DNA of 64,000 bases, from positions 457,501 to 521,500 of the forward strand of contig NZ_CP029257.1 of the NCBI RefSeq assembly GCF_024399415.1. The letters are read 5' to 3'. This DNA is from Streptococcus oralis (lineage in GTDB: Bacteria; Bacillota; Bacilli; Lactobacillales; Streptococcaceae). A program made the position numbers and the translations under genes. The notes under the pieces were generated by a model, which saw nothing but the letters and a program-made list of their open reading frames with translations, did not search any database and had not been told where the DNA came from. Shown piece after piece: positions 28,627 to 38,772 of this stretch (position 1 is its first letter; the number at the start of each line of letters is the position of its first letter).

Positions 28627-29631
28627 ATGAAAGAGATTATTGAAAAATTAGCAAAATTTGAAAATTTATCAGGTGTGGAAATGACGGATGTCATCGAGCG
28701 TATCGTAACTGGGCGTGTAACCGAAGCGCAGATTGCTTCTCTCCTCTTGGCCCTTAAGATGAAGGGGGAAACACCTGAAGAACGCACAGCCATTGCACAA
28801 GTCATGAGAGGGCATGCCCAACACATTCCAACTGAAATTCATGATGCTATGGACAACTGTGGTACAGGTGGGGACAAGTCCTTCAGTTTTAACATCTCAA
28901 CAACTGCAGCCTTTGTCTTGGCTGGTGGCGGTATTCATATGGCCAAGCACGGTAACCGTTCGATTTCTTCTAAATCGGGTTCGGCAGATGTCCTTCAAGC
29001 ATTGGGTATCAATCTTGACCTCAAACCAGCTGAACTAGGTAAGGTTTTCGATAAAACTGGAATCGTCTTTCTCTTTGCTAAAAATATGCACCCAGCTATG
29101 AAGTACATCATGCCCGCTCGTTTGGAACTAGGAATTCCAACGATCATGAACTTGACTGGTCCACTGATTCACCCAATGGCTTTGGAAACACAGCTTCTTG
29201 GTATTAGTCGTCCAGAACTGCTAGAAAGTACAGCTCAGGTATTGAAAAATATGGGTCGCAAACGTGCAGTTGTGGTTGCTGGACCAGAAGGTCTTGATGA
29301 AGCTGGCTTGAACGGAACAACCAAGATTGCTCTTCTTGAAAATGGCGAAATCACCTTGTCAAGCTTCACTCCAGAGGATTTGGGGATGGAACGCTACGCT
29401 ATCGAAGATATCCGTGGTGGCAATGCTCAGGAAAATGCAGAAATTTTGCTCAGCGTTCTTCAAAACCAACCAAGTCCATTCTTGGAAACGACAGTCTTGA
29501 ATGCTGGTCTTGGTTTCTATGCCAATGGTAAGGTAGCTAGTATCAAGGAAGGAGTTGCCTTGGCTCGTCAAGTGATTGCTAGTGGCAAGGCCCTTGAAAA
29601 ACTCAGACTGTTACAGGAGTACCAAAAATGA
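28627..29631 (+). CDS. trpD: Anthranilate phosphoribosyltransferase
   Basis: A 334-residue enzyme with the PRPP-binding [17 protein letters not shown] (near residue 78) and [14 protein letters not shown] motifs of TrpD. It attaches PRPP to anthranilate. Ten bases after trpG and overlapping trpC by four. Confidence 0.95.
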   Translation: MKEIIEKLAKFENLSGVEMTDVIERIVTGRVTEAQIASLLLALKMKGETPEERTAIAQVMRGHAQHIPTEIHDAMDNCGTGGDKSFSFNISTTAAFVLAGGGIHMAKHGNRSISSKSGSADVLQALGINLDLKPAELGKVFDKTGIVFLFAKNMHPAMKYIMPARLELGIPTIMNLTGPLIHPMALETQLLGISRPELLESTAQVLKNMGRKRAVVVAGPEGLDEAGLNGTTKIALLENGEITLSSFTPEDLGMERYAIEDIRGGNAQENAEILLSVLQNQPSPFLETTVLNAGLGFYANGKVASIKEGVALARQVIASGKALEKLRLLQEYQK

Positions 29632-30395
29632 GTCAGGAATTTTTAGCACGAATCTTGGAGCAGAAGGCGCGTGAGGTCAAGCAGATGGAACTGGAGGAAA
29701 TCCAGCCCCTACGCCAGACCTATCGCCTAGCTGAATTTTTGAAGAATCACCAAGATCGTTTACAGGTAATCGCTGAAGTCAAGAAGGCTAGCCCTAGTCT
29801 GGGAGATATCAATCTCGATGTGGATATTGTGCAACAGGCCCAGACTTATGAAGCGAACGGAGCAGTGATGATTTCGGTTTTGACAGATGAGATTTTCTTT
29901 AAAGGGCATTTGGATTATCTACGGGAGATTTCCAGTCAAGTAGAGATTCCGACGCTCAACAAGGACTTTATCATCGATGAAAAACAAATCATCCGCGCTC
30001 GCAATGCCGGCGCGACAGTTATCTTGCTCATCGTGGCTGCCTTGTCAGAAGAACGCCTCAAGGAACTGTATGACTACGCGACAGAGCTTGGTCTGGAAGT
30101 CTTGGTGGAAACTCACAATCTAGCTGAACTAGAGGTAGCCCACAGACTTGGTGCTGAGATTATTGGGGTTAATAACCGCAACTTGACCACCTTTGAAGTC
30201 GACTTGCAGACCAGTGTAGACTTGGCCCAGTACTTTAAGGAAGGTCGCTATTACATTTCTGAATCTGCTATTTTCACAGGGCAGGATGCAAAACGACTAG
30301 CACCATTCTTTAACGGAATTTTAGTTGGGACAGCTCTGATGCAGGCAGAAGATGTAGCTCAGAGAATCAAGGAGTTGCAGATTGACAAAGGTTAA
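29628..30395 (+). CDS. trpC: Indole-3-glycerol phosphate synthase
   Basis: A 255-residue TIM barrel. Catalytic residues lie in [14 protein letters not shown] (Lys, near 50), [12 protein letters not shown] (Lys, near 112) and [15 protein letters not shown] loop ([14 protein letters not shown]) followed by [11 protein letters not shown]. Standalone, not fused to TrpF as in enterobacteria; the two genes overlap by 14 bases. Confidence 0.95.
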   Translation: MSQEFLARILEQKAREVKQMELEEIQPLRQTYRLAEFLKNHQDRLQVIAEVKKASPSLGDINLDVDIVQQAQTYEANGAVMISVLTDEIFFKGHLDYLREISSQVEIPTLNKDFIIDEKQIIRARNAGATVILLIVAALSEERLKELYDYATELGLEVLVETHNLAELEVAHRLGAEIIGVNNRNLTTFEVDLQTSVDLAQYFKEGRYYISESAIFTGQDAKRLAPFFNGILVGTALMQAEDVAQRIKELQIDKG

Positions 30396-30981
30396 GATTT
30401 GTGGACTATCGACCAAAGAAGCGGTAGAGACAGCCGTATCAGCAGGTGCGGATTACATCGGTTTTGTCTTCGCACCTAGTAAAAGGCAGGTGACCTTGGA
30501 ACAGGCTGCTGAGCTAGCAAAGCTCATTCCTGTCAACGTTAAAAAGGTTGGTGTATTTGTTTCACCAAGTCGAGCAGAACTGCTAAAAGCGATTGAAAAA
30601 GTTGGCTTGGACTTGGTTCAAGTTCATGGTCATGTAGGGGATGATTTGTTTGAGGATTTACCTTGTGCCAGCATTCAGGCGGTGCAGGTGGATAGAAATG
30701 GACATGTGTCCAATTCTCAGGCAGATTATCTACTCTTTGATGCCCCTGTGGCTGGGAGTGGCCAGACCTTTGACTGGGGTCAACTGGATACGACAGGACT
30801 AGCTCAGCCCTTCTTTATCGCAGGTGGGCTTAATGAAGATAATGTAGTAAAAGCAATTCAACACTTTACTCCCTATGCAGTAGATGTATCAAGTGGAGTG
30901 GAGATAGATGGACAAAAAGATCAGGAAAAGATTAGAAGATTTATAGAGAGGGTAAAGCATGGCATATCAAGAACCAAATAA
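30382..30981 (+). CDS. trpF: Phosphoribosylanthranilate isomerase
   Basis: A 199-residue TIM barrel: [11 protein letters not shown] (catalytic Cys, residue 7), [17 protein letters not shown], and [19 protein letters not shown] (catalytic Asp and phosphate contacts). The start is TTG/ATG-ambiguous; TTG at 30382 (ttgacaaag) is used. It overlaps trpC by 14 and trpB by 23 bases. Confidence 0.93.
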   Translation: MTKVKICGLSTKEAVETAVSAGADYIGFVFAPSKRQVTLEQAAELAKLIPVNVKKVGVFVSPSRAELLKAIEKVGLDLVQVHGHVGDDLFEDLPCASIQAVQVDRNGHVSNSQADYLLFDAPVAGSGQTFDWGQLDTTGLAQPFFIAGGLNEDNVVKAIQHFTPYAVDVSSGVEIDGQKDQEKIRRFIERVKHGISRTK

Positions 30982-32182
30982 AGATGGATTTTACGGAAAA
31001 TTCGGCGGACGTTTCGTCCCAGAAACATTGATGACGGCAGTTTTGGAGTTGGAGAAGGCCTACCGAGAAAGTCAAGCAGACCCCAGTTTCCAAGAGGAAT
31101 TAAATCAGCTTTTACGCCAGTATGTAGGACGTGAAACTCCTCTTTACTACGCAAAAAACTTGACCCAGCATATTGGCGGAGCCAAGATTTACCTCAAACG
31201 GGAAGACCTCAACCATACAGGGGCCCACAAGATTAACAATGCCTTAGGACAAGTTCTTCTGGCTAAACGTATGGGTAAAAAGAAAATTATCGCTGAAACG
31301 GGTGCTGGTCAGCATGGTGTGGCAACTGCAACAGCTGCGACACTCTTTAACATGGAATGTACCATCTACATGGGTGAGGAAGATGTCAAACGCCAAGCCC
31401 TTAATGTCTTTCGTATGGAGCTTTTGGGAGCTAAGGTTGAGGCCGTGACAGATGGTTCGCGCGTGCTTAAGGACGCAGTCAATGCAGCCCTTCGTTCATG
31501 GGTGGCAAATATTGATGATACCCACTATATCCTTGGTTCTGCCTTGGGGCCTCATCCTTTCCCAGAAATCGTTCGTGACTTCCAAAGTGTCATCGGGCGA
31601 GAGGCTAAACAACAGTACCGTGACTTGACAAGTCAAGATTTACCAGATGCCCTAGTAGCTTGTGTTGGTGGTGGTTCCAATGCCATCGGTCTCTTCCATC
31701 CATTTGTGGAAGATGAGTCAGTAGCCATGTATGGAGCTGAAGCAGCAGGACTTGGTGTGGATACAGAGCACCACGCAGCAACTTTGACCAAGGGTCGTCC
31801 GGGTGTCCTTCACGGTTCCCTCATGGATGTACTCCAAGATGCGCATGGTCAAATTCTTGAAGCCTTCTCTATTTCAGCAGGTTTGGACTATCCTGGTATC
31901 GGTCCAGAACATTCTCACTACCACGATATCAAACGTGCCAACTATGTCCCTGTGACAGACGAGGAAGCCTTGGAAGGATTCCAACTCTTGTCTCGTGTGG
32001 AAGGGATTATCCCAGCCTTGGAATCTAGCCATGCTATCGCTTTTGCAGTGAAATTGGCTAAAGAACTCGGACCAGACAAGTCTATGATTGTCTGCCTATC
32101 TGGACGTGGGGACAAGGATGTGGTTCAAGTTAAAGACCGCTTGGAAGCAGATGCAGCAAAGAAGGGAGAAGCTCATGCCTAA
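30959..32182 (+). CDS. trpB: Tryptophan synthase beta chain
   Basis: A 407-residue canonical TrpB with the PLP lysine in [27 protein letters not shown] and [15 protein letters not shown]. It condenses indole with serine, receiving indole through the tunnel from TrpA encoded next (8-base overlap). This is the alpha-partnered copy, in contrast to the paralog at 25220. Confidence 0.95.
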   Translation: MAYQEPNKDGFYGKFGGRFVPETLMTAVLELEKAYRESQADPSFQEELNQLLRQYVGRETPLYYAKNLTQHIGGAKIYLKREDLNHTGAHKINNALGQVLLAKRMGKKKIIAETGAGQHGVATATAATLFNMECTIYMGEEDVKRQALNVFRMELLGAKVEAVTDGSRVLKDAVNAALRSWVANIDDTHYILGSALGPHPFPEIVRDFQSVIGREAKQQYRDLTSQDLPDALVACVGGGSNAIGLFHPFVEDESVAMYGAEAAGLGVDTEHHAATLTKGRPGVLHGSLMDVLQDAHGQILEAFSISAGLDYPGIGPEHSHYHDIKRANYVPVTDEEALEGFQLLSRVEGIIPALESSHAIAFAVKLAKELGPDKSMIVCLSGRGDKDVVQVKDRLEADAAKKGEAHA

Positions 32183-32951
32183 GACACTAACAGAAAAATT
32201 GGATGCTATTAAAGCAGCTGGAAAAGGAATTTTCGTTCCCTATATCATGGCCGGAGATCATGAGAAAGGTCTGGATGGTCTCGCTGAAACAATCCACTTT
32301 TTAGAAGATTTGGGTGTTTCAGCTATTGAAGTGGGCATTCCCTTTTCAGACCCTGTTGCAGATGGACCTGTGATCGAAGAAGCAGGCTTGCGCAGTCTAG
32401 CTCATGGGACTTCTACCCAGGCTTTGGTTGAAACCTTGAAAACTATTCAGACTGAGGTGCCACTGGTCATCATGACCTACTTCAACCCCCTTTTTCAGTA
32501 CGGTGTGGACAAATTTGTCAAAGATCTGGCAGATACAGCAGTTAAGGGCTTGATTATCCCAGACCTGCCTCATGAGCATGCCAACTTTGTAGAGCCCTTT
32601 TTGGTAGACACAGATATCGCCTTGATTCCCCTAGTTAGCTTGACCACAGGACTTGAGCGTCAAAAAGAGTTGATTGCAGGGGCAGAAGGCTTCGTCTATG
32701 CCGTTGCCATCAATGGGGTGACAGGGAAATCTGGCAATTACCGTGCAGACTTGGACAAGCACTTGGCGCAACTGCATCAAGTAGCCGATATTCCTGTCTT
32801 GACAGGATTTGGTGTATCAAGTCAGGCTGATGTAGAACGCTTTAATGCGGTGTCAGATGGCGTTATCGTCGGTTCGAAAATTGTAAAAGCTCTCCACCAA
32901 GGAGAGCCGATTGAGGACTTTATCAAACAAGCAGTAGCTTACCAAAAATAA
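32175..32951 (+). CDS. trpA: Tryptophan synthase alpha chain
   Basis: A 258-residue TIM barrel with the catalytic Glu/Asp in [18 protein letters not shown] (near residue 48-60) and [21 protein letters not shown] precedes ATG 32175; the longer frame from 32088 lies inside trpB. Last gene of the operon. Its 3' end also overlaps what looks like the ancestral end of the prepilin peptidase gene on the other strand. Confidence 0.95.
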   Translation: MPKTLTEKLDAIKAAGKGIFVPYIMAGDHEKGLDGLAETIHFLEDLGVSAIEVGIPFSDPVADGPVIEEAGLRSLAHGTSTQALVETLKTIQTEVPLVIMTYFNPLFQYGVDKFVKDLADTAVKGLIIPDLPHEHANFVEPFLVDTDIALIPLVSLTTGLERQKELIAGAEGFVYAVAINGVTGKSGNYRADLDKHLAQLHQVADIPVLTGFGVSSQADVERFNAVSDGVIVGSKIVKALHQGEPIEDFIKQAVAYQK

Positions 32952-32959
32952 TCACACAA

Positions 32960-33009
32960 GCAGCAAGTAAGAGGAAAGGCACGAAAGGAAGTCTTTCCTT
33001 TTTCTTTTG
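32960..33009. repeat. 50-bp direct repeat, copy 1 (also acts as trpA terminator)
   Basis: Identical to 34503-34552. It contains AGGAAAG...CTTTCCT followed by a T-rich run (32972-33008), which would terminate the trp transcript. Read on the minus strand it encodes the C-terminal QKKKERLPFVPFLLLAA segment of the prepilin peptidase, continuing [11 protein letters not shown] and a stop inside trpA. Confidence 0.9.
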
Positions 33010-33040
33010 AGGGTATACGTTCATGAATGACAGTTGATTA

Positions 33041-33940
33041 TTAGTTTGGGTATTGCTTATGAATGGTATCTATATAGTTGGTGAAATGTTTCAGGAAATG
33101 CTTAGGAGATATAACAGTGATGTATTTTCCAAAAGCAAGCAAGGTATTGTATCCCCAATCATTGTCGTTTAACGGATAAGTAATCTCGTAAATATCGCTA
33201 TTAATAGGTTTTATGGCATTATAGCCTAAGAGTTCGACAAATCGATCAAGAACAATTTTCTGGACATGCAGGATGACAGGTACTTTGTTTTCATTCATCC
33301 AAGCACCACCATCATAGGGAAGTGGTGTAAAATGTCTTTTTGAAAAAGTATCGGAGAGAGTAAGTTTACTAATTCTAGCAACTTTAAAAACAGAAAAACG
33401 CGCTTTATCAGTTTCGTAGGCATCCATATACCAACTCCGGTCCTTATAGACAATACGGTAAGGCTCACAATTTTTTTGACTCACCAGTCCTTGTGAATTA
33501 ATATAGGAAAATTTTATTTTTACTCTACCTCTGATAGCTTCCAATAACTTAAAAATCAAAGTTCGGATTTCCAAGTTCCCTTGAGATAGAGACAAATCAA
33601 TTTCGAAATCAGAGTATGTATTGGTAGCATTTAATTTCAATATAGCATTGAAAGTAGAGGTATCTTCCAATACTTGATAACGGCTTTTTAAACCAGATTC
33701 GATTGAAAGTCGTTCGGATTGAGTCAAGGGAGGTTTATCAGTTTGAAAGTCTTCCATAAGAAAAATTCCTCCGTTTTTTCCTTTCATTACATAGAGAGGA
33801 ATGCCTGCAAGAGATAAATCATCAATATCTCTCATAATAGTTCGGGTACTGACTTTAAAAAGTTCTGATAGTTCTTTAGCTGTTGTTTTTCGTTGATTTA
33901 CTAAATGAGAAATGATTCCCATTTGACGGTCGATTTTCAT
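33041..33940 (-). CDS. WYL-domain HTH transcriptional regulator
   Basis: A 299-residue DeoR-like HTH_11 plus WYL protein. The N-terminal winged helix (MGIISHLVNQRKTTAKELSELF, then STRTIMRDIDDLSLAGIP) is followed by a WYL domain with CEPYRIVYKDRSWYMDAYE (near 160) and a C-terminal WCX-like extension. WYL proteins sense small ligands or nucleic acids. Divergent from, and probably regulating, the effector-binding gene on its right. Both lie between 50-bp direct repeats, so the pair is a unit of transfer. Confidence 0.85.
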   Translation of the reverse strand: MKIDRQMGIISHLVNQRKTTAKELSELFKVSTRTIMRDIDDLSLAGIPLYVMKGKNGGIFLMEDFQTDKPPLTQSERLSIESGLKSRYQVLEDTSTFNAILKLNATNTYSDFEIDLSLSQGNLEIRTLIFKLLEAIRGRVKIKFSYINSQGLVSQKNCEPYRIVYKDRSWYMDAYETDKARFSVFKVARISKLTLSDTFSKRHFTPLPYDGGAWMNENKVPVILHVQKIVLDRFVELLGYNAIKPINSDIYEITYPLNDNDWGYNTLLAFGKYITVISPKHFLKHFTNYIDTIHKQYPN

Positions 33941-34018
33941 AATTTTCTCCTTAAATATGACAGATAGTTGTCATATTACTTTTGTTATGATTATACCATA
34001 AAGAAAGGAGTTCATATA

Positions 34019-34474
34019 ATGAAACATCAAACTAAACCATCGTTTACCTTAGTTGGCAAGAGTATTTTGATAGAAGGAACTACAGTTCATGAACATCACT
34101 ATTCTAAAGAGAAAACGGCATTCTATACTCAGTTATTTAAAGAAGGAATGCTAGGAAAATTGATGCCCCATTCTCTAGATAAAAGAGGCTATGCTTTGAT
34201 AGTTCCTCATAAAGATGGTATACAATACTACGCAGGAGTTGCGGCAAATAATGCTGTGGCAGGTTACGAAAGCATTCTTGTCCCAGAGAAAGATTATTTA
34301 GTAAGCTCAGCCAGTGGTGATAAATCAAGACTCTTGTTTGATAAATTGGAGGATAACTTTTTTGAGGGAGAATATAGTTCGCTTTACAATGATGGAATTA
34401 TCTTAGAAATACTTTTAAACGGTAATCCCATGGATGCAGAAGTTGAGCTTTGGGTTCCCAATTCAACAAACTAA
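34019..34474 (+). CDS. GyrI-like/effector-binding domain protein
   Basis: A 151-residue protein resembling the standalone AraC-type effector-binding (GyrI-like) fold, with alternating strands and a conserved YYAGVAANNAVAGYESILVP stretch. Such proteins bind small lipophilic molecules. AAAGGAG site and ATG 34019; the longer frame from 33968 is unsupported. It shares 12 bases with the end of the prepilin peptidase gene. Together with the WYL regulator it may form a ligand-sensing pair. Family call is moderate. Confidence 0.6.
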   Translation: MKHQTKPSFTLVGKSILIEGTTVHEHHYSKEKTAFYTQLFKEGMLGKLMPHSLDKRGYALIVPHKDGIQYYAGVAANNAVAGYESILVPEKDYLVSSASGDKSRLLFDKLEDNFFEGEYSSLYNDGIILEILLNGNPMDAEVELWVPNSTN

Positions 34475-35125
34475 TAAGAACTGATAGAAAATTATTATAG
34501 TTGCAGCAAGTAAGAGGAAAGGCACGAAAGGAAGTCTTTCCTTTTTCTTTTGCAGGAGAAAGGCCAGAATGCCTGCCGCAGAAGCGAACTGAATCAAGAT
34601 GAGTAATTCTGTCACGCTAAAGACGAGCGCACAAGAAGCCAGAAAGAGAAAATCCCCTGCACCCATGCGGATATCTATGAAATGAGCCATGATTCCAAGG
34701 ATAATGAAGAAGACCATGACTAGATTCCAACCACAGAAAGCCATGAGGATTAGGTGGAAAGTCATCCAGACCAGCAAGGGATATTCCTGATGGCGAAAGT
34801 CATAGATTCCTAAGGTCAGGCCAGCAGTGATGAGGATGATTTGACCCAAGGAAATCCATCCCCAAGACCAAGCTAGAAAGAGGATTCCTAAGCCGAGTTC
34901 AAAGAGGGCATACCAGAATGGATAACGAATCTTGCAGTAGCGACAGCGAAAGCGATTAAATACCTGCGAGAGGATAGGAATCAAATCCAACGGACGCAAG
35001 CGAGTCTGACAGGAATCGCAGTGACTAGCTGGTCGGATAATGGATTGCTCAGGAAAACGGTCAATGACCAAACCCAAGAAAGAAGCGAGAATGCTCCCGA
35101 CAAGAAAAAAATAAAGATCAATCAT
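34463..35125 (-). CDS. cclA: Type IV prepilin peptidase (competence CclA/PilD type)
   Basis: A 220-residue A24 aspartyl peptidase. N-terminal methyltransferase-like zinc motif CDSCQTRL (Cys pairs at residues ~35 and ~61 with CRYCKIRYP), then peptidase aspartates in YDFRHQEYP and DIRMGAGDFLF (GxGD motif), with about seven membrane helices. It processes ComGC-type prepilins for DNA uptake. Its last 12 residues (TIIIFYQFLLVC) come from inserted sequence; the ancestral tail seems to survive next to trpA ([11 protein letters not shown]). Confidence 0.9.
   Translation of the reverse strand: MIDLYFFLVGSILASFLGLVIDRFPEQSIIRPASHCDSCQTRLRPLDLIPILSQVFNRFRCRYCKIRYPFWYALFELGLGILFLAWSWGWISLGQIILITAGLTLGIYDFRHQEYPLLVWMTFHLILMAFCGWNLVMVFFIILGIMAHFIDIRMGAGDFLFLASCALVFSVTELLILIQFASAAGILAFLLQKKKERLPFVPFLLLAATIIIFYQFLLVC
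34503..34552. repeat. 50-bp direct repeat, copy 2 (inside prepilin peptidase gene)
   Basis: Identical to 32960-33009. Within the 3' coding part of the prepilin peptidase gene. The repeats border a 1.5-kb segment holding the WYL regulator and effector-binding genes. Confidence 0.9.
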
Positions 35126-35194
35126 ACTTATCTATTCGTAAAAAATAGGAGAAGTAGTATAATAAAGAAACATTGATAAGATGGTGAGGTCAAG

Positions 35195-35650
35195 ATGATG
35201 ATTCGTTTTGAAGAAAATGTGAGCACAGAAAATGCTCAGCACGTATGCCAATGGTCCAACTCCCTTGGCAAATCCTTTCAAGAACAATGGATGGGAACAA
35301 TGATTCCTTTTCCCTTAACAATTCAAGTCTTGCAAGATTTGGAAGGAATTTTTTCAATCTTTGATGGACAAGAGTTTGTGGGGCTTATCCAGAAAATCAG
35401 GCTAGAAGACAGGAATCTTCATATCGGGAGATTTTTTATCAACCCTCAGAAGCAGGGGCAAGGCTTAGGTAGCCAGGCTTTAAGAAAATTTGTTAGTTTG
35501 GCCTTTGAAAATGAAGACATAGACACTATTTCTCTAAATGTCTACGAGGCAAATCAAACAGCTTACAAGCTTTACCAAAAAGCAGGATTTGAAATCGTTC
35601 AAATGGTTGAAGTACCTATACGAAAATACATCATGAAAAAGGGCAGATAG
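35195..35650 (+). CDS. GNAT-family N-acetyltransferase
   Basis: A 151-residue GNAT protein. The acetyl-CoA pyrophosphate loop is present (NPQKQGQGLGSQALRKF, near residue 90) as well as the final NQTAYKLYQKAGFEIV motif typical of RimI-like enzymes. The substrate is unknown. Two in-frame ATGs lie at the start (35195 and 35198). Confidence 0.85.
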   Translation: MMIRFEENVSTENAQHVCQWSNSLGKSFQEQWMGTMIPFPLTIQVLQDLEGIFSIFDGQEFVGLIQKIRLEDRNLHIGRFFINPQKQGQGLGSQALRKFVSLAFENEDIDTISLNVYEANQTAYKLYQKAGFEIVQMVEVPIRKYIMKKGR

Positions 35651-35753
35651 CAGTCACATGGGGCTAGAGTCCCAAGGATTTTCAAGGAAAAGGAAGTTAT
35701 CTTTCAAAGTTAGAAACAAGACTTCTATGATTTCTTAGATAGAGGAGATAGAC

Positions 35754-36278
35754 ATGTCGAGACCTAGAAAAATACGAATCTTGCTCGCTTCTGTACTTGC
35801 CCTAGTTGTTGGTATCAATCTTTATTCTCAGTATCAAAGCCACCAAGAACGGTTCCAATTAAAGACCTCCTTTGAAGAAAAGGACACTATAGCCGTCTTA
35901 AAACATTTAACGGATTCAGGGAGATATGCGTCTGACATTCGTAAAGCAGGCTATGTCGTTCCTCCCGACGGTGCCATTCGCTTGGATGGAGGAATTGACT
36001 CCATAGGGATAAAAGGAGACATTGATTTGAAAATGTTGAATCCTGGCAGGGATGAAGTCTCTGTTATATTTGAAACAATGGTAAATGAGGAAAAAATAAA
36101 TGCCTACTATATTTTAGATAAGCAATTAACCCTAAAACGTAGATACTATTCTTATATTAGTAATCAAAATAAAGAAAGTGTGATGATATCTCAAGCCGAA
36201 GAAGAACGCTTATTAAAGATTGTTCGAAAAGAGTTGAAAGCTTTTCTAGATAAGATGTATCAGACTTTGTATGGTTGA
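35754..36278 (+). CDS. Membrane-anchored or exported protein, unknown function
   Basis: A 174-residue protein with a basic N-terminus and one hydrophobic helix (residues ~8-24, ILLASVLALVVGINLY), then an extracytoplasmic domain. No lipobox is visible. It is followed after 70 bases by another small membrane-anchored gene. I do not recognise a family. Confidence 0.7.
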   Translation: MSRPRKIRILLASVLALVVGINLYSQYQSHQERFQLKTSFEEKDTIAVLKHLTDSGRYASDIRKAGYVVPPDGAIRLDGGIDSIGIKGDIDLKMLNPGRDEVSVIFETMVNEEKINAYYILDKQLTLKRRYYSYISNQNKESVMISQAEEERLLKIVRKELKAFLDKMYQTLYG

Positions 36279-36348
36279 TGTTACTAGTGAGAAATGGAGG
36301 CGAGATTCTGTTTAGGATTTCAACGATAATGAGAAAGGAGGGACAAGA

Positions 36349-36870
36349 ATGTTTACAGAATTGCTCTTTATTGTCTCTTTTGTGTTACTTTTACGTTTGT
36401 TTAAGAGTAGGCGCTCACGAACGATTATAGGAGTCTTGTATAGTTTGCTGCTAGTCTGGTTTGTCTTTTCCGTTTTGAACTATGGCAAATACACTCTTCA
36501 ACCAGGTCAATCCGTCAACTTAAGAGTAAATCCCAGAACGCAAGATTTGGAATACTATTCAATCTTCATCTTGAAGAAAAATGATTCAAGCAGAATTAAA
36601 TTAACTGGCTCTAGTGTTTGGAGTGAGAGTAATGGTGATGTTTACTATGAAGTAGAGGGACAAAAAATTACAAAAAGCCATGGTTTCGATGAGGAGGATG
36701 AAGAACTTCCAAACAATCAAGCAGATATTTATTTAGAAAAAGATGGAGTTGTTGTGAGTTACCAAGGTGAAAAAGTGTTTGATGCCACCAATAACAAGCC
36801 CTACACGATAACCATTACCAATGTAGACAACCAGCCAGCCCAATTTGAGGCTCAGGTGGTGGATAAGTAA
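36349..36870 (+). CDS. Two-helix membrane protein with external domain, unknown function
   Basis: A 173-residue protein. Two N-terminal hydrophobic helices (residues ~1-16 and 25-43) precede a beta-rich C-terminal domain with many Asp/Glu (SHGFDEEDEELPNN). AAAGGAGGG ribosome site. It may work with the preceding gene, but no function can be assigned. Confidence 0.7.
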   Translation: MFTELLFIVSFVLLLRLFKSRRSRTIIGVLYSLLLVWFVFSVLNYGKYTLQPGQSVNLRVNPRTQDLEYYSIFILKKNDSSRIKLTGSSVWSESNGDVYYEVEGQKITKSHGFDEEDEELPNNQADIYLEKDGVVVSYQGEKVFDATNNKPYTITITNVDNQPAQFEAQVVDK

Positions 36871-36940
36871 GCACGTCTAGTAGTGTGTAAGCTTTTAAAT
36901 GTTCTTTCTTTAAAAGGGAGATATTATTTTAAGTAAACAA

Positions 36941-36964
36941 AAAAGCCTTGATTCCAAGGCTTTT
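36941..36964 (+). terminator. Terminator (AAAAGCCTTG/CAAGGCTTTT)
   Basis: 10-bp stem with a four-base loop. The same hairpin, continuing into CCTGTT, recurs at 40815, 44481 and 45699, but here similarity ends after CCTGTT, with no tRNA-like tail. Confidence 0.85.
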
Positions 36965-37021
36965 CCTGTTAAGAATCTCTTTTAACGAAAAATGGGAAGC
37001 GGGTTTAGAATCCGATCTACA

Positions 37022-37050
37022 AAAAAGAGGACATTTACGGTCCTCTTTTT
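37022..37050 (-). terminator. Terminator of the alkaline-shock operon
   Basis: AAAAAGAGGA (37022-37031) and TCCTCTTTTT (37041-37050) form a 10-bp stem; on the minus strand a T run follows. Confidence 0.8.
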
Positions 37051-37086
37051 GACTACTATAATGAAAAGGTCAATTAACGTTTAGCC

Positions 37087-37290
37087 TTATTTTTCGTCTT
37101 TGTGAAGCATGTTTTTAACACCTTCAATAGCGCCTTCGACAGCGTCTTTTGCATCTTCAGCAACTTCTTTTACTTTAGAAACAACTTTTTCAGCTGTTCC
37201 TTCTTTTTCCATTTTTTCATCGCCGATCATTTTGCCGACACCTTCTTTAATGGAACCTTTTGCTTGGTTTAATTTTTCTTCTGTTGACAT
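37087..37290 (-). CDS. CsbD-family stress protein
   Basis: A 67-residue acidic/basic protein opening [21 protein letters not shown], the CsbD signature. CsbD proteins are general-stress-induced; biochemical role unknown. Last gene of the Gls24 operon. Confidence 0.85.
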   Translation of the reverse strand: MSTEEKLNQAKGSIKEGVGKMIGDEKMEKEGTAEKVVSKVKEVAEDAKDAVEGAIEGVKNMLHKDEK

Positions 37291-37331
37291 GATTCTGCCT
37301 CCTTTAAATTGATTGATTTTGATTAGATGAA

Positions 37332-37916
37332 TTAGTGTACGCGAGCATTTTCTTTTGTTTCGCCTTTAACGGCTTCAACACCTTCGCCTACTTTTTCTTG
37401 AACAGCAGCAACACCTGAACCGATACCAGATTTCACTTTTTCAAATTGTTCTGAAGCAAATTCTCCTGTTGAAGAAGCCACGTCAGTTACTCGATCTTGA
37501 AGGCTAACTGAATCTGCTTCATGCTGTTCCTTCGTTTTGATATCAACAACATTCACATTGACTTCAACAACTTCTAGATCCGTCATTTTTGTAACTTGTG
37601 ATACGACAACATCTTTGATTTCTTTGTACAAAGCAGGGACATTCTTTTGGTATTCAACAACAATGTTCAAGTCAACTGCAACTTGCTCTTTCCCAACTTC
37701 AACATTGACACCATGAGTGACATTATCTGTATTGATAATTTTTTCTGTTAGATTAGAGAAGAATCCTCCATCCACATCCAAAAGTCCAGGTACTTTTTCA
37801 AGCGAAAGACCAATGATTTTTTGGATTACTTTGTCTTCATAAGTGAGTTCCCCTTTGACATTTTGAGAAACAACAGCAACATCTTTTTTATCTACATTTT
37901 TATCTACGTTTGACAT
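37332..37916 (-). CDS. gls24: Asp23/Gls24 family envelope stress protein
   Basis: A 194-residue Asp23/Gls24 protein. The core ([29 protein letters not shown] to [17 protein letters not shown]) is followed by a helical C-terminal tail. Asp23 proteins are anchored to the membrane by AmaP and respond to cell-wall and alkaline stress. amaP and a DUF2273 gene precede it on the same strand, as in Staphylococcus. Confidence 0.9.
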   Translation of the reverse strand: MSNVDKNVDKKDVAVVSQNVKGELTYEDKVIQKIIGLSLEKVPGLLDVDGGFFSNLTEKIINTDNVTHGVNVEVGKEQVAVDLNIVVEYQKNVPALYKEIKDVVVSQVTKMTDLEVVEVNVNVVDIKTKEQHEADSVSLQDRVTDVASSTGEFASEQFEKVKSGIGSGVAAVQEKVGEGVEAVKGETKENARVH

Positions 37917-37927
37917 ACGAGACTCCT

Positions 37928-38098
37928 TTATTTATTTAAATATTTTTCCTTAACATAGTATCCAGCAAATGCTCCTAAACCTCCACAGATTAACACAAAT
38001 AGTGTTTTGAAAAAGCCAAAGGATAAGATAAAGCAAGCGAGAATGACACCTACTAGACCTGCAATAATTGGATACTGATATTTTTTAAACCATTCCAT
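37928..38098 (-). CDS. DUF2273 small membrane protein
   Basis: A 56-residue protein, MEWFKKYQYPIIAGLVGVIL then two hydrophobic helices ending AGYYVKEKYLNK, the DUF2273 pattern. It sits between amaP (11-base gap) and gls24 (11-base gap) in the same order as in staphylococcal asp23 operons. An AAGTAAAAA stretch precedes the ATG. Easily missed because of its size. Confidence 0.8.
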   Translation of the reverse strand: MEWFKKYQYPIIAGLVGVILACFILSFGFFKTLFVLICGGLGAFAGYYVKEKYLNK

Positions 38099-38109
38099 TT
38101 TTTACTTCC

Positions 38110-38673
38110 TTACTTTACACGACTAACAGTCTTTTTGGTCGTTTTTGGAGGTTCAAATTCTTTCACTTTAACTTCAAGTTTTACCTCACGTTCAATACCA
38201 AAGAACTGCTTTAATCCATGAGTTATTTCATTCTGGATGACAAGACATCGATTTGAGATGTTTTCTGAAGGAAGAATTTTGCCCTCAACATAAACGAAAC
38301 ATTTATTTTTGCGGCTATTTACATGGACTGTTGGTTCTTTGATCAACTGATGATCAATGACCAAACATCGAACAAAGCCTTCGATAGCTGAATTTTTTAG
38401 TTTTAATGTATCTTCTTGAGTCTCTAATTGAATCTCTAAATACTGTTTAGGATAGAAGAGTATTACTAGCATTGAAATTAACACTAAAACAGATAGGACA
38501 AGTGTCCCCCAAAAGACATATCTAGCAATCATAAATTCAGCGTAGAGTTCTCTCCAACTGAATAAGTGGATATCTAAATCACTGACCTGATGATAATCTA
38601 TGAGAATAGGAAGGAAAATAGTCAAGATTAAGATACAGAAAATAAGTAACAATATTTTCTTTGATTTTGACAT
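38110..38673 (-). CDS. amaP: Alkaline shock response membrane anchor protein AmaP
   Basis: A 187-residue protein with two N-terminal membrane helices (residues ~6-24 and 50-72) and a cytosolic domain with the AmaP pattern (VHVNSRKNKCFVYVEG, then ITHGLKQFFGIEREVKLEVKV). It anchors Asp23/Gls24. Start 38673 with AAAGGATTTAAT upstream is preferred to a longer frame from 38748. Confidence 0.87.
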   Translation of the reverse strand: MSKSKKILLLIFCILILTIFLPILIDYHQVSDLDIHLFSWRELYAEFMIARYVFWGTLVLSVLVLISMLVILFYPKQYLEIQLETQEDTLKLKNSAIEGFVRCLVIDHQLIKEPTVHVNSRKNKCFVYVEGKILPSENISNRCLVIQNEITHGLKQFFGIEREVKLEVKVKEFEPPKTTKKTVSRVK

Positions 38674-38772
38674 ATTAAATCCTTTCAATTGAAAAGCTTT
38701 AAACCATAATTTTACCCGTCTACAGTATTCAAAATTATGGCTTATCACTTTTAATTTCTTATTAGGTAATGC

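Noticed and set aside
36941..36964. Fourth tRNA-Lys scar
   Set aside because: Only the terminator hairpin and CCTGTT match; no tRNA 3' sequence follows, so a shared terminator type is enough to explain it.
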